Shown here: positions 27,366 through 36,022 of the stretch, one piece after another | Layout: each line of letters begins with the position of its first letter | Position numbering within the stretch: the stretch's first letter is position 1 | NCBI RefSeq assembly: GCF_008386695.1 | Contig: NZ_VUOC01000001.1 | Span: 594,347-658,346 of the forward strand | Direction of reading: 5' to 3' | Length of the DNA: 64,000 nucleotides | Source of the DNA: Chitinophaga agrisoli | GTDB lineage: Bacteria; Bacteroidota; Bacteroidia; Chitinophagales; Chitinophagaceae | The notes under the pieces: model-generated | What the model saw: only the letters and a program-made list of their open reading frames with translations | Told to the model about the DNA's origin: nothing | The model's database searches: none | Position numbers and translations under genes: made by a program

Positions 27366-27725
27366 TTAGTTGTGAGTGCCGTTCTGTACGTCCCTGATAC
27401 GGATATGTTGTAGGGTGGCTGGTAACAGTGCCTTTACCGGATGATTCTCATAAGCGGTATCCAGTAAGGGCGATAACCCATACAGGTATACGCTCTCAAT
27501 GGCATTCCGCAGCAGGTTGCTGCCATTGCGGTATAATACCGCCGCTATAGTAAAACACTTCTTCGCTTCATTTAGCTGTCCCCCGCGGATCATCCTTTTG
27601 GTATAATCCGTAAATACGTGTACTACCTCATACACCGGGGCCGTGATCCGGAACTGCCACATAACATAGGTAAGGCCCGGGATCTGGAGGCTAATAAGCT
27701 GTGATATCTTTGAATCTGGTAACAT
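27366..27725 (-). CDS. Small uncharacterised protein, first gene of the kdp operon
   Basis: A 119-residue soluble, helical protein without signal peptide. I do not recognise a named domain. It contains hydrophobic-charged helical stretches (for example QLNEAKKCFTIAAVLY and NAIESVYLYGLSPLL) and a C-terminal LLPATLQHIRIRD. It ends 16 bp before the 27-residue micro-protein and reads with the kdp genes, which suggests a link to potassium homeostasis, without direct evidence. The start ATG at 27725 leaves a 185-bp spacer to the SNF2 gene; no TAnnTTTG element was found there. Confidence 0.6.
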   Translation of the reverse strand: MLPDSKISQLISLQIPGLTYVMWQFRITAPVYEVVHVFTDYTKRMIRGGQLNEAKKCFTIAAVLYRNGSNLLRNAIESVYLYGLSPLLDTAYENHPVKALLPATLQHIRIRDVQNGTHN

Positions 27726-27910
27726 GGTTTGTTGTGTATTGTTACGGGCATAGGTAAGCGATTGTAATGCCAGGAGTGGGTAAGGGGAACAAACAACAAC
27801 GCAACAAACTGATTATTAACTAATAATAATCAACAGTGACTAAAATGGCTATTGTGCCAAATTATAAAACCATGCAGAAATGGAAAGGTAGGTGCAGAAA
27901 CGGGTGGGGG

Positions 27911-30900
27911 TTAACTAAACAAATACAACACATCTTCCTTCGTCAGCTTCTTGATAAACCCGGTATCATCGGCAATAATATCCTTCACCAGGGATTTTTT
28001 ACGCTCCTGCAACTGCAATATCTTCTCCTCTACCGTGTCCTTACAGATCATACGATAAGCGAAAATGTTCTTTGTCTGGCCAATACGGTGGGTACGGTCA
28101 ATGGCCTGTTGTTCTACGGCGGGGTTCCACCAGGGGTCCACAATGTATACATAATCCGCGGCGGTGAGGTTTAGACCTACGCCACCGGCCTTCAGGGAGA
28201 TCAGGAACACCCGGCATTCCTCGTTGTTCTGGAAGTTCTGGATGGCCCTTTCCCTCTCTATAGTACTGGTGCTGCCGTCAAAATATTCAAAAGGTATCTT
28301 TAAATGCTGCAGGCGGTCCTTAATAAGCGCCAGCATGCCCAGGAACTGGGAAAACACCAGCACCTTATGGTTGCTGATATTCTCAGACATCTCACGGGTG
28401 AGCTCATGCAGCTTTACAGAATGGTTGGGATACTGTTCAGATTCATTGAGGATAGCAGGCGAGTCGCAGATCTGCCGCAGCTTCATCAGGCCCTGCAGGA
28501 TGGTAAGCTGGGAGCGTTCCATACCCTGGTCCTCTATTACGCCCAGGATCTTGGAGCGGTAGGTATTACGGTAGGCGTCATAAATATGCCGCTGTTCCGC
28601 ATCCATTTCGCAAAAGATCACGGTTTCTATCTTTTCCGGCAGCTCTTTGGCCACCTGTTCTTTGGTACGGCGTAAGATAAACGGATAGATGAGCTTACGC
28701 AGATGGTCTTTCCGTTCTTCGTCCTGGAACTTATCGATAGGTGTGGCAAACTCATTCCTGAAAAAGTCTACGCTACCCAGCATGCCGGGGTTCAGGAAGT
28801 TCATCTGCGCATAAATGTCAAACGTATTGTTCTGCATAGGCGTACCGCTCAGCGCCAGGCGGTTACGTGTATGCAACAGCTGGGCAGCCTTGGTTACCTT
28901 GCTCTGCGGGTTCTTGATGGCCTGGGATTCATCCAGTATCACGTAGTCAAATTCCATCTTCATCAGGAGCTGCACATCACTGCGCAGGGTGCCATAGGTG
29001 GTGATGATAATGTCTGACTTCTGCAGCTCTTCCGCATCTTTTTGCCGCGCCGGGCCATGGTGGATGTGGTAACGCATGGTGGGGGTGAACTTCTTGATCT
29101 CGTTCTCCCAGTTATAGATCAGCGTGGTAGGACATACTACCAGCGCCAGGCATTTATCGTTATGCGCGTTCTTATAATGCTGTATAAAGGTGAGGGCCTG
29201 TATGGTCTTACCAAGACCCATATCGTCTGCCAGTATACCGCCCCATTTCACTTCATCCAGGTAATTCAGCCACTGGAAACCGCTCTCCTGGTAAGGGCGC
29301 AGGGTGGCATTCAGGTTTTCAGGCAGGGTAATGTTCCGGATCTCATCAAACTGCAGCAGCTTTTTACGCTTCTGCTCCAGCTCTATTACAATGGCTTCAT
29401 CATCTATGAACTCAAACAGTTCATCTATTACGCTGAAATTGTATTTGCTCAGCTTTAAGCCCTTATCCTTTTCCTCGCCTATCTTAAACAGCAGGGAGTA
29501 CTTACGCAGCCATTCTTCCGGCAGCAGGCCCAGGGAACCATCTGCCAGCTGTACATAGTTCTGTTTGTTGGCCAGCGCATGTTTGATATCCTTGATACTC
29601 ACGCGCTGATCGCCGTACAGTACCTCTATCTGCGCATCAAACCAGTCAATACCGGAGCTGATCTGCAGGTTGGTAACCGGCTTATGGGAGTTAAACTTGA
29701 AGTTACGCAGGTTATCAAACCCAAACACCCGCACATTCATCTCCTTCAGCGTATCAAAGAACAGGAAGAACCAGTTGTTCTTCAGGGCTTCTTTGGAGCG
29801 CAGGTAAAAATAATTGTTGCTGGATGGCTGGCTGAAATTAGTGTGCAGCGCCCTTAGCTGTTCTACAAACTGCTGTTCTGCCTCCTTGTTACGGTGGATG
29901 ATCAGCACTTTATTACCTTCCTGCACGGTGATGCGGGTATCATCATTCCACTCCACTTCATGCCCATGATAGGCAAAACCGGGTTGGATGATGAATGTTT
30001 CGCCCATCTCTTTCAGGTACACCCGGCATTCCGGCACAATATCATCTACTTCCGCCAGCAGGGAGGCGTCAAACTGTATATCATACTGCCGGCTTAAAGG
30101 CAGCAGGTAATCTTTAAGGTAGGTACCCCATTCCGCCACGGGTATGCGCAAACGGCCATTCTGGCGGAACAGCTCAATATGCAGCGCATCCTGGGCATTG
30201 GCAAACAGGTGCAGCATGCCTTTGTACAGGAAGATGAGGGAGCTTTCCCATTCATTTTCCGTTACATTCACCAGTTCCCCTTCTATGTTCACATAACAGC
30301 AGATCTCCACCTCTTTTTCGCCGGTCTTTGTTTTAAACACCGGTTGTAAACGGGCGGCGCCCAACTGTATAGGCAACAGGTGACGGGTCTTGAATATCTG
30401 CCGGTTGGGCAGCATAAATATCAGCCCATGCTCTGCCAGCACCGGGAACAGTTTATCGAACCTGGGATGCAGGTATTCCAGCATCAGCTCTTTTGTTTCC
30501 GTGGGCAGCTCTTCAGAATTATCATGGGTGATGTTTTCCCATATCCCGGCAAAAGGAGAGTTTTTGCTCAGGTATTTGCTCACTTCGGCGGACTGTAACT
30601 TACGTATAGGCGAGATCAGTTCGCGGTCTGTTTCTTTATACTGATAAAAATCGACGTACTTGGTAAGATCCAGCTTATTCACCAGGGTTACAAAGCCGTT
30701 CTGCTCCTCATTCACCTCGCCGCTCACCAGATCCATACGGAAAAATGGATATAACGGCTCATTGCCGTTAAATACCACGCCCAAACGCTGGGTAACGGTA
30801 ATGCCTGCCGGCGGAGGGGGCGGAGGCGCTTGTTGCCGGCTGCTACCGTTCACGGGGCCTTCTACGCGTTTGATGCTGGGATCCAGCACCCGCAGGAAAG

Positions 30901-31651
30901 GTTTGCCCTCCATATAGGAAAACGTGAATTTCCCTTCCAGGTTATCCGACAGGGAATAACCATAAGAGGCCAGCAGTTTGTTCTTTTCTTTGTCCCAGTT
31001 ACGGAGGGTATCAAAATAGAAGGGCCCGTTGGCCTGCAGCAATTGCAGGAACAGGGCTGTTTTATGTTTGCACAGCGGATGCTCCGTTTCATCGCAGGTG
31101 CAATGTGTATCAAAATTACGTTCCTCATTCCGCTGTATGATCAGCGGAAATTCCTCTCCATCCAGCGTTAACGTGGCCTCCACCTTCTCATCCTTGGCGC
31201 TGCGTACCTTGATCTTATGCTTCTGCAGTATCTTCTCTGCATCTGCAAAAATGGCCGCAGAGGTCAGAAGTTTAATACTCTTGAGGTCGATGGATTTCAT
31301 CTTTATCAGCGTATGATGCTGATTATACTGCGTTTCAAAGGCGTCGAAATGATTCTTGTCCAGCATTTCCTGTAGCTGGAACAAGGCGGCTGCCTCATGG
31401 CGGCAAATATCCCCCAGGTTATAGGGGCATTGGCAGCGCACAGACATACCGGATATTTCGTGGTATTTGGCAATGGTAACTTTGTAGTAGTTGGCGTGTG
31501 TATCGCTTTTTACCCGGAAAGAGGCGGATTTAAGTACGGGATCGGCTTCCAGCAGCTCTACCCCCCCTGTCGCAAAGATGCGTTTACCCCTTCGGATCAC
31601 CTCATCAGTGCCGTTATTATAAACGTATTTTAATAACTGGGGTAGCGACAT
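27911..31651 (-). CDS. SWI2/SNF2-type DEAD/DEAH ATPase with SWIM zinc finger
   Basis: A 1246-residue protein. Near residue 72 RCQCPYNLGDICRHEAAAL is a SWIM zinc finger (CxC...CxH); a second cluster, CTCDETEHPLCKHKT, lies near residue 185. Residues ~260-780 are a long helical/beta region of unknown role. The SNF2 motor follows, with DDMGLGKTIQAL (Walker A), DESQAIKNP (DExx), SGTPMQNN, and motifs V-VI SLKAGGVGLNLT and DRTHRIGQ. Such proteins translocate on double-stranded DNA; bacterial ones (RapA or HepA relatives) act on transcription or DNA repair. It reads toward the kdp operon, 185 bp away. Confidence 0.93.
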   Translation of the reverse strand: MSLPQLLKYVYNNGTDEVIRRGKRIFATGGVELLEADPVLKSASFRVKSDTHANYYKVTIAKYHEISGMSVRCQCPYNLGDICRHEAAALFQLQEMLDKNHFDAFETQYNQHHTLIKMKSIDLKSIKLLTSAAIFADAEKILQKHKIKVRSAKDEKVEATLTLDGEEFPLIIQRNEERNFDTHCTCDETEHPLCKHKTALFLQLLQANGPFYFDTLRNWDKEKNKLLASYGYSLSDNLEGKFTFSYMEGKPFLRVLDPSIKRVEGPVNGSSRQQAPPPPPPAGITVTQRLGVVFNGNEPLYPFFRMDLVSGEVNEEQNGFVTLVNKLDLTKYVDFYQYKETDRELISPIRKLQSAEVSKYLSKNSPFAGIWENITHDNSEELPTETKELMLEYLHPRFDKLFPVLAEHGLIFMLPNRQIFKTRHLLPIQLGAARLQPVFKTKTGEKEVEICCYVNIEGELVNVTENEWESSLIFLYKGMLHLFANAQDALHIELFRQNGRLRIPVAEWGTYLKDYLLPLSRQYDIQFDASLLAEVDDIVPECRVYLKEMGETFIIQPGFAYHGHEVEWNDDTRITVQEGNKVLIIHRNKEAEQQFVEQLRALHTNFSQPSSNNYFYLRSKEALKNNWFFLFFDTLKEMNVRVFGFDNLRNFKFNSHKPVTNLQISSGIDWFDAQIEVLYGDQRVSIKDIKHALANKQNYVQLADGSLGLLPEEWLRKYSLLFKIGEEKDKGLKLSKYNFSVIDELFEFIDDEAIVIELEQKRKKLLQFDEIRNITLPENLNATLRPYQESGFQWLNYLDEVKWGGILADDMGLGKTIQALTFIQHYKNAHNDKCLALVVCPTTLIYNWENEIKKFTPTMRYHIHHGPARQKDAEELQKSDIIITTYGTLRSDVQLLMKMEFDYVILDESQAIKNPQSKVTKAAQLLHTRNRLALSGTPMQNNTFDIYAQMNFLNPGMLGSVDFFRNEFATPIDKFQDEERKDHLRKLIYPFILRRTKEQVAKELPEKIETVIFCEMDAEQRHIYDAYRNTYRSKILGVIEDQGMERSQLTILQGLMKLRQICDSPAILNESEQYPNHSVKLHELTREMSENISNHKVLVFSQFLGMLALIKDRLQHLKIPFEYFDGSTSTIERERAIQNFQNNEECRVFLISLKAGGVGLNLTAADYVYIVDPWWNPAVEQQAIDRTHRIGQTKNIFAYRMICKDTVEEKILQLQERKKSLVKDIIADDTGFIKKLTKEDVLYLFS

Positions 31652-31695
31652 AATTCTACACTAAAATATTTAGCACCTCTTAAAAAGGCAATCCA

Positions 31696-31703
31696 CAAAA
31701 GTA
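31696..31703 (-). promoter_or_regulatory. Candidate -7 element for the SNF2 gene
   Basis: TACTTTTG on the minus strand fits TAnnTTTG and lies 44 bp upstream of the start codon. The matching -33 TTG is not clear. Confidence 0.4.
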
Positions 31704-31987
31704 AGCAGAATTTTTGGAATAGTCTACAGCGTGAGGGGTGTAGCGCAAAGGTGTAACGTAATATTAACGCTGGCCGGCAGCTATCTAAAAAGGAATATTT
31801 ATGCTTTGTTGTATGATAGAGAGGCGGTTACAGGCAGATCGCCCGCCGGCGGCCATCCGGGATGGGGTAATGGCGGAGGGTATAGCAGCATTAAATAAAT
31901 GTAAATATTAACTAAAGAAAAGCGGGAACTGGCAGATGGTCTAACAACCCGGAACTGGTCATCCTTATGGGAATCTTATCTCCGGCG

Positions 31988-32068
31988 CCATATCGCATTC
32001 CCATATGCCATCCATATGCCACTTATATAACACCCATATGCAACCCATATATTTGCCCATAAACCGGG
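31988..32068. repeat. CCATAT array with about 11-bp spacing
   Basis: CCATAT recurs at 31988, 32001, 32012, 32034 and 32045, with a decayed TTATAT near 32023 and CCATA at 32057, so spacing is 11-13 bp. Several units contain the palindrome CATATG. It lies in the 461-bp spacer 31652-32112 between SNF2 and the metallo-beta-lactamase-fold gene; the remainder of that spacer shows no gene or clear hairpin. Confidence 0.55.
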
Positions 32069-32112
32069 CATTTTAACAGGGTTCAGCAAGCAAAACGCCC
32101 TATGGTAGCCCA

Positions 32113-32913
32113 TTATTCGTATATCCGCAGGTACCGTTCAATGGAAAAATCCACTGCCTCACGGCCATTGGCGCGGATCACACGTCCAAATGCGCCGTAC
32201 ACCGCATCGTATGGCAGGGGCTGTACCGCGGCCTGTATCTGCAGGATGTCCCGTTTAGGCAGGGGTATCAGGTTGGGATAGCTGTACATAAAGGAAACCG
32301 TCTTCAGATCAGGGGATACCTGTATAATATCGCCCACCAATAAAGCCCCTTTACCCTCATGTCCGGCCGGCCAGTGCAGGATATTGCCACCGGGGAAATG
32401 CCCGCCGCAGAGCACCAGCCGTATATCGTCCCACAGGGGCTGTTCTGCCCCTTCCCACAGCCGTATCACCGGATCAGTACGCCCCAGCCACTGGCTGTCA
32501 AGGGCATGCACATATACCGGGGCCTTGTTAAAGGCATGACTCCATTCTACGATGGTAGAAAAATAATGCGGATGGGAGATAGCAATGGCGTGTATGCCAC
32601 CCAGGTGTTGTATCAGGTCGATAGTAGAGGCGTCCAGGTTAGTGATGCAGTCCCAGAGGATATTGCCGCCCGGCGTGATCAGCAGGTAGGCCCGCTGGCC
32701 TATGGCAAAAGAGGGGGTGGTATAGATGGCGTACAGGTTCGGGGCCACTTTTTCGATAATATTCCGGTGCTGGCGGGTCACTTGTTCCAGCGTGGTCCAG
32801 GATTGCCCGCCAGGCCCTACATACTGCCGGTCATCCTCACAAACCGGGCACTGTGCCGACGGCTGGCTGGTTTCGTTATATTGAATACCGCAGGTAGTAC
32901 AGATGTAATGCAT
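32113..32913 (-). CDS. Metallo-beta-lactamase-fold protein with N-terminal zinc ribbon
   Basis: A 266-residue protein. Its first 25 residues hold CTTC and CPVC (Cys5, Cys8, Cys22, Cys25), a rubredoxin/zinc-ribbon-like site. The rest is an MBL fold with AISHPHYFST at the first metal motif, GGHFPGGNILHW and ALLVGDIIQV in the positions of the later histidine and aspartate ligands. The usual HxHxDH is reduced to HxH, with the DH pair replaced by FS, so metal content may differ from standard hydrolases. Function is unknown. The start ATG is preceded directly by octad repeats rather than a normal leader. Confidence 0.72.
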   Translation of the reverse strand: MHYICTTCGIQYNETSQPSAQCPVCEDDRQYVGPGGQSWTTLEQVTRQHRNIIEKVAPNLYAIYTTPSFAIGQRAYLLITPGGNILWDCITNLDASTIDLIQHLGGIHAIAISHPHYFSTIVEWSHAFNKAPVYVHALDSQWLGRTDPVIRLWEGAEQPLWDDIRLVLCGGHFPGGNILHWPAGHEGKGALLVGDIIQVSPDLKTVSFMYSYPNLIPLPKRDILQIQAAVQPLPYDAVYGAFGRVIRANGREAVDFSIERYLRIYE

Positions 32914-33060
32914 AATGTGCTGATGTGCTAATATGCCGATGTGCTAATGATGGATATATACCGCTGCAAATGTAGGCAAAACAATGTGCTGATTGGCCAA
33001 CCTGGCTATTTAACTTAAACATTAAACATTCGATCAGTACATTAGCACATCGGCGCATTA
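32914..33060. repeat. Octad repeats in inverted arrangement between MBL and comB genes
   Basis: Left part (32915-32946): ATGTGCTG, ATGTGCTA, ATATGCCG, ATGTGCTA. Right part (33033-33059), on the minus strand: ATGCGCCG, ATGTGCTA, ATGTACTG. The two arms are inverted copies (GCCGATGTGCTAATG in common) about 90 bp apart. The right arm supplies the last codons and stop of comB. Confidence 0.65.
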
Positions 33061-33779
33061 ACCAGCTCCCCATCCCGCAGCAACGGCAGCACATTCGCGC
33101 CATCCGGGGTCAGGCAGTAACGTATATCCTTTTCTAACCCATAACGCGCCAGGCGCTGATAATGTGAGGCCTGTTGCATAAAGCCGAACAGATCATCTTT
33201 GGCAAGATTATACAGGGTCTGGGCTGCCAGGGCAGAGTCGCAGTTCACATTAAAATGATCACGGATCCGGCTCACCACCGCACCGGCAAACAGGGTATCT
33301 TCCATATTCACCCGGTCTTTCCAGGCGGCGCAACCCAGTATCACGTTCTTACCCTGGGCTACCAGGTAATCACATACGGCAGAAAGATTAGGGAAAGAGC
33401 CGGTAACGATCTGTATGGCGTCTTTGGCCATATGCAGCAGTTTGGTACCATTGGTAGTGGTCAGCACCAGTACCTTACCTTCCACAAAATCCCGGGGATA
33501 TTCAAAGGGGGAGTTACCGTATTCCAGGCCTTCGGCAATCTTACCGTCACGTTCACCGGCGGTAATGGCGCCCAATTGTTTGCCAATATTCACACATTCC
33601 GCTACGGAGGCTACCGGTATCACTTTGGCGGCGCCGTTATACAAAGCCGTACAGATGGTAGAGGTGGCCCTCAGCACGTCAATGATCACCACAATACTGT
33701 TCTTCACATCGTATAGGTGCAATAGGGCCGGCGACAGGCACACTTCCAGCGAAGGCCGCCCTTCGGTACTTTCAGTCAT
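33042..33779 (-). CDS. comB: 2-phosphosulfolactate phosphatase family protein (ComB)
   Basis: A 245-residue protein with the ComB signature IDVLRATSTICTAL near residue 34, AGERDGKIAEGLEYGNSP, VLVLTTTNGTK and GCAAWKDRVNMEDTLFAGA. ComB removes phosphate from 2-phosphosulfolactate to give sulfolactate, a step of coenzyme M synthesis in archaea; bacteria use sulfolactate elsewhere, and its role here is unknown. No other coenzyme M or sulfolactate genes are near. The final codons ELVNAPMC and the stop fall inside the octad repeat, so the natural C-terminus may have been replaced. Confidence 0.88.
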   Translation of the reverse strand: MTESTEGRPSLEVCLSPALLHLYDVKNSIVVIIDVLRATSTICTALYNGAAKVIPVASVAECVNIGKQLGAITAGERDGKIAEGLEYGNSPFEYPRDFVEGKVLVLTTTNGTKLLHMAKDAIQIVTGSFPNLSAVCDYLVAQGKNVILGCAAWKDRVNMEDTLFAGAVVSRIRDHFNVNCDSALAAQTLYNLAKDDLFGFMQQASHYQRLARYGLEKDIRYCLTPDGANVLPLLRDGELVNAPMC

Positions 33780-33929
33780 TTATCTGCTTTTATGGTTATT
33801 TAGCTGATGACCATCCGTTATGAATGGATCAGCGATATTATCAACATTGTTTCCGGCAGGCGGGCGGTATGCCGGGCAACCATGCGATCTCTTTGCTTAC
33901 GTAGCCTGCATAATGCCCCTAGCTACCCG

Positions 33930-34403
33930 CTATTCCAACACTACCCGCCACTTTTCCGTCTCCGCATAGTCCTTTATCACGGTGTTCCGCTGCTCCAGCA
34001 GCTTGTACATATAGTTCGCCAGGTAAAACTTCACCACCATACGGCCTATCCAGCCATACGGCGCTTCAAACTCCATCACATCAATGGCAACAGTACCGTT
34101 TTCGATCTGTTTGAAATGATGCTCATGGCGCAGGTATTTGAAATCCCCGTGCTCCATTTCATCGCAGAAGTACTCCGGGCCGCGCATATCTGTGATCCGC
34201 GAGGTGAACTCCCGCGTTTTACCCAGGTGGCGCGCCCGCCAGGTAACGGTTTCATTAAGCGATATCAGTCCGCTAAGGCGGCCCTTTATGGCCTCCTCCC
34301 CCGTGTGCGCCATACTGCGCTTGTGCAGGGTTATACTCCTGCTTAGGTCAAAAACCCGCTCCATTGGTGCATGGATAACGGTTGTCAGATGAATAGTAGG
34401 CAT
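33930..34403 (-). CDS. SRPBCC (START-like) family protein
   Basis: A 157-residue protein beginning TIHLTTVIHAPMERVFDLSRS, the standard opening of SRPBCC ligand-binding folds, followed by LNETVTWRARHLGKTREFTSRI and a long C-terminal helix YLANYMYKLLEQRNTVIKDYAE. Such proteins bind hydrophobic ligands or act as polyketide cyclases; many Bacteroidota copies are annotated only by fold. No signal peptide. It lies 150 bp upstream of comB, in the same direction. Confidence 0.78.
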   Translation of the reverse strand: MPTIHLTTVIHAPMERVFDLSRSITLHKRSMAHTGEEAIKGRLSGLISLNETVTWRARHLGKTREFTSRITDMRGPEYFCDEMEHGDFKYLRHEHHFKQIENGTVAIDVMEFEAPYGWIGRMVVKFYLANYMYKLLEQRNTVIKDYAETEKWRVVLE

Positions 34404-34740
34404 AGATATGGTTATAATTTAGCAGTCAGCTGTTAGCCATTAGCCGTTGGCATGTAGCTTTATGGCCCAAACATCAAAAGTTACGTTATGTTATCCCCTC
34501 GCCCGCAAAGCTAATCGTCAGCCAGGAACGGTGCTGGTTTCAGCTATGTTAAAAGCCAATAGCTGGTCAGGGAACGGTGCTGCCGTCATAATGCCCCAGG
34601 GCTATAAGCGGCGCAGCACAAGTACTGGTCCCCGGCAAAGCCAATAACCAGCCCGGAAACCGCACTGGCCACTCCAAAGCTAACAGCCACCAAAGATCCG
34701 CTGCATTAAAGCTAAAAGCTAACAGCTACCCCGTAACAGC
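34404..34740. repeat. Intergenic region, 337 bp, with heptad arrays at both ends
   Basis: Six 7-bp units at 34419-34460 (TTAGCAG, TCAGCTG, TTAGCCA, TTAGCCG, TTGGCAT, GTAGCTT) and three at 34707-34727 (TAAAGCT, AAAAGCT, AACAGCT). Between them the text is enriched in related AGCTAA/AGCCA words and in GGAACGGTGCTG, repeated at 34527 and 34573. No gene was seen. Confidence 0.5.
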
Positions 34741-35838
34741 TTAACCCAGAAACGGTACCTTCATCACCCTGGCTTTCAGCTGTTTGTCCCTTACAACTAT
34801 GTAAATCTCGCTGTCCAGCGCCGCATACGGCGTTTTAACATATCCCAGTCCAACGGCCTTCTGCAGGGAAGGTGACTGTGTACCAGAGGTAACACGGCCT
34901 ATCGTTTCGCCCTGCGCATTCCGGATCTCGTAATCATGGCGGGGAATACCCTTGTCTATCATTTCAAAACCTACCAGCTTTTGTGTAAGGCCGGCGGCTT
35001 TCTGTTTTTCGATGATCTCCCGGGCGGTAAAGTCCTTTGTGAACTTGGTGATCCAGCCCAAGCCCGCTTCCAGCGGCGAAGTACGGTCGTCAATATCGTT
35101 ACCGTACAGGCAAAAACCCATTTCCAGCCGTAATGTATCACGTGCGCCCAGCCCTATCGGTTTCAGCCCCTTGGGCGCGCCGGCTTCAAAGATAGCATCC
35201 CAGATCTTTTCTGCGGCGCCATCTTTATCCTCAAAATAGATCTCTATACCACCGGCCCCGGTATAACCGGTGGCGCTCATCAGCACATTAGGCACCCCTG
35301 CAAAAACGCCTTTCGCGAAGGTGTAGTATTTCAGGTTCACAATATCTATATCCGTAAGGGGCTGCAGGATGCTGGCGGCATTAGGGCCCTGTATGGCCAG
35401 CAGGCAGGTTTTTTCGGAAATATCATGCATTTCCACCCCTTTGGTGTTGTGTTTACTGATCCATTCCCAATCCTTCTCTATATTACTGGCATTCACCACC
35501 AGCATATATACCTTGTTCTCTTCAATACAATATACCAGCAGATCATCCACAATACCCCCTTCTGCATTGGGCAGGCAGCTATACTGGGCCTTACCGGCAG
35601 TGAGCTTCGAAGCGTCATTGCTGGTCACCCGCTGAATAAGATCCAGCGCATCTGGCCCTTTTAATATAAATTCGCCCATGTGGCTAACGTCAAACACTCC
35701 GGCGTTGCTGCGGACGGCCTGGTGTTCTTCATTGATGCCAGTGTACGATACAGGCATATTATAGCCTGCAAAAGGAACCATTTTTGCTCCCAGTGCTACA
35801 TGTTTTGGTGTAAACGGCGTGTTTTTGATTGCTGCCAT
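34741..35838 (-). CDS. gcvT: Aminomethyltransferase, glycine cleavage T protein
   Basis: A 365-residue protein of normal GcvT length. [12 protein letters not shown]-type segment (here [16 protein letters not shown]), [27 protein letters not shown] and [22 protein letters not shown] are the family landmarks, including the folate-binding region; [12 protein letters not shown] lies in the C-terminal barrel. GcvT moves the methylene group from the aminomethyl-lipoyl H protein to tetrahydrofolate. The other gcv genes are not in the window. It diverges from the M28 peptidase gene. Confidence 0.96.
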   Translation of the reverse strand: MAAIKNTPFTPKHVALGAKMVPFAGYNMPVSYTGINEEHQAVRSNAGVFDVSHMGEFILKGPDALDLIQRVTSNDASKLTAGKAQYSCLPNAEGGIVDDLLVYCIEENKVYMLVVNASNIEKDWEWISKHNTKGVEMHDISEKTCLLAIQGPNAASILQPLTDIDIVNLKYYTFAKGVFAGVPNVLMSATGYTGAGGIEIYFEDKDGAAEKIWDAIFEAGAPKGLKPIGLGARDTLRLEMGFCLYGNDIDDRTSPLEAGLGWITKFTKDFTAREIIEKQKAAGLTQKLVGFEMIDKGIPRHDYEIRNAQGETIGRVTSGTQSPSLQKAVGLGYVKTPYAALDSEIYIVVRDKQLKARVMKVPFLG

Positions 35839-35878
35839 GTTTTGTAATGATTTGGGTATGATTGGTTTTTAAACCCGG

Positions 35879-35886
35879 CAAAAATA
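35879..35886 (-). promoter_or_regulatory. Candidate -7 element for gcvT
   Basis: TATTTTTG on the minus strand fits TAnnTTTG, 41 bp before the start codon. The -33 TTG is not evident. Confidence 0.45.
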
Positions 35887-35948
35887 ACGGGAAATTCGAA
35901 ATTTGGTGTAATAATTGCACTTTACCCGGCACTTTCATGGACAGCACC

Positions 35949-35956
35949 TAATTTTG
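35949..35956 (+). promoter_or_regulatory. Candidate -7 element for the M28 peptidase operon
   Basis: TAATTTTG fits TAnnTTTG, 67 bp before the chosen ATG at 36023. This supports that start over the in-frame ATG-less extension further upstream, which would overlap the promoter. Confidence 0.45.
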
Positions 35957-36022
35957 TACCGGATCTCATGTGCTGGTGCAAGGTTACCTGGAATACCTGA
36001 TACATCCATCCAAAAATCTCAA

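Noticed and set aside
27726-27910. Riboswitch or promoter controlling the kdp operon
   Set aside because: No conserved aptamer core, TAnnTTTG element or complete sigma-54 site was found. A TTGGCAC on the minus strand lacks the matching TTGCA at the right distance.
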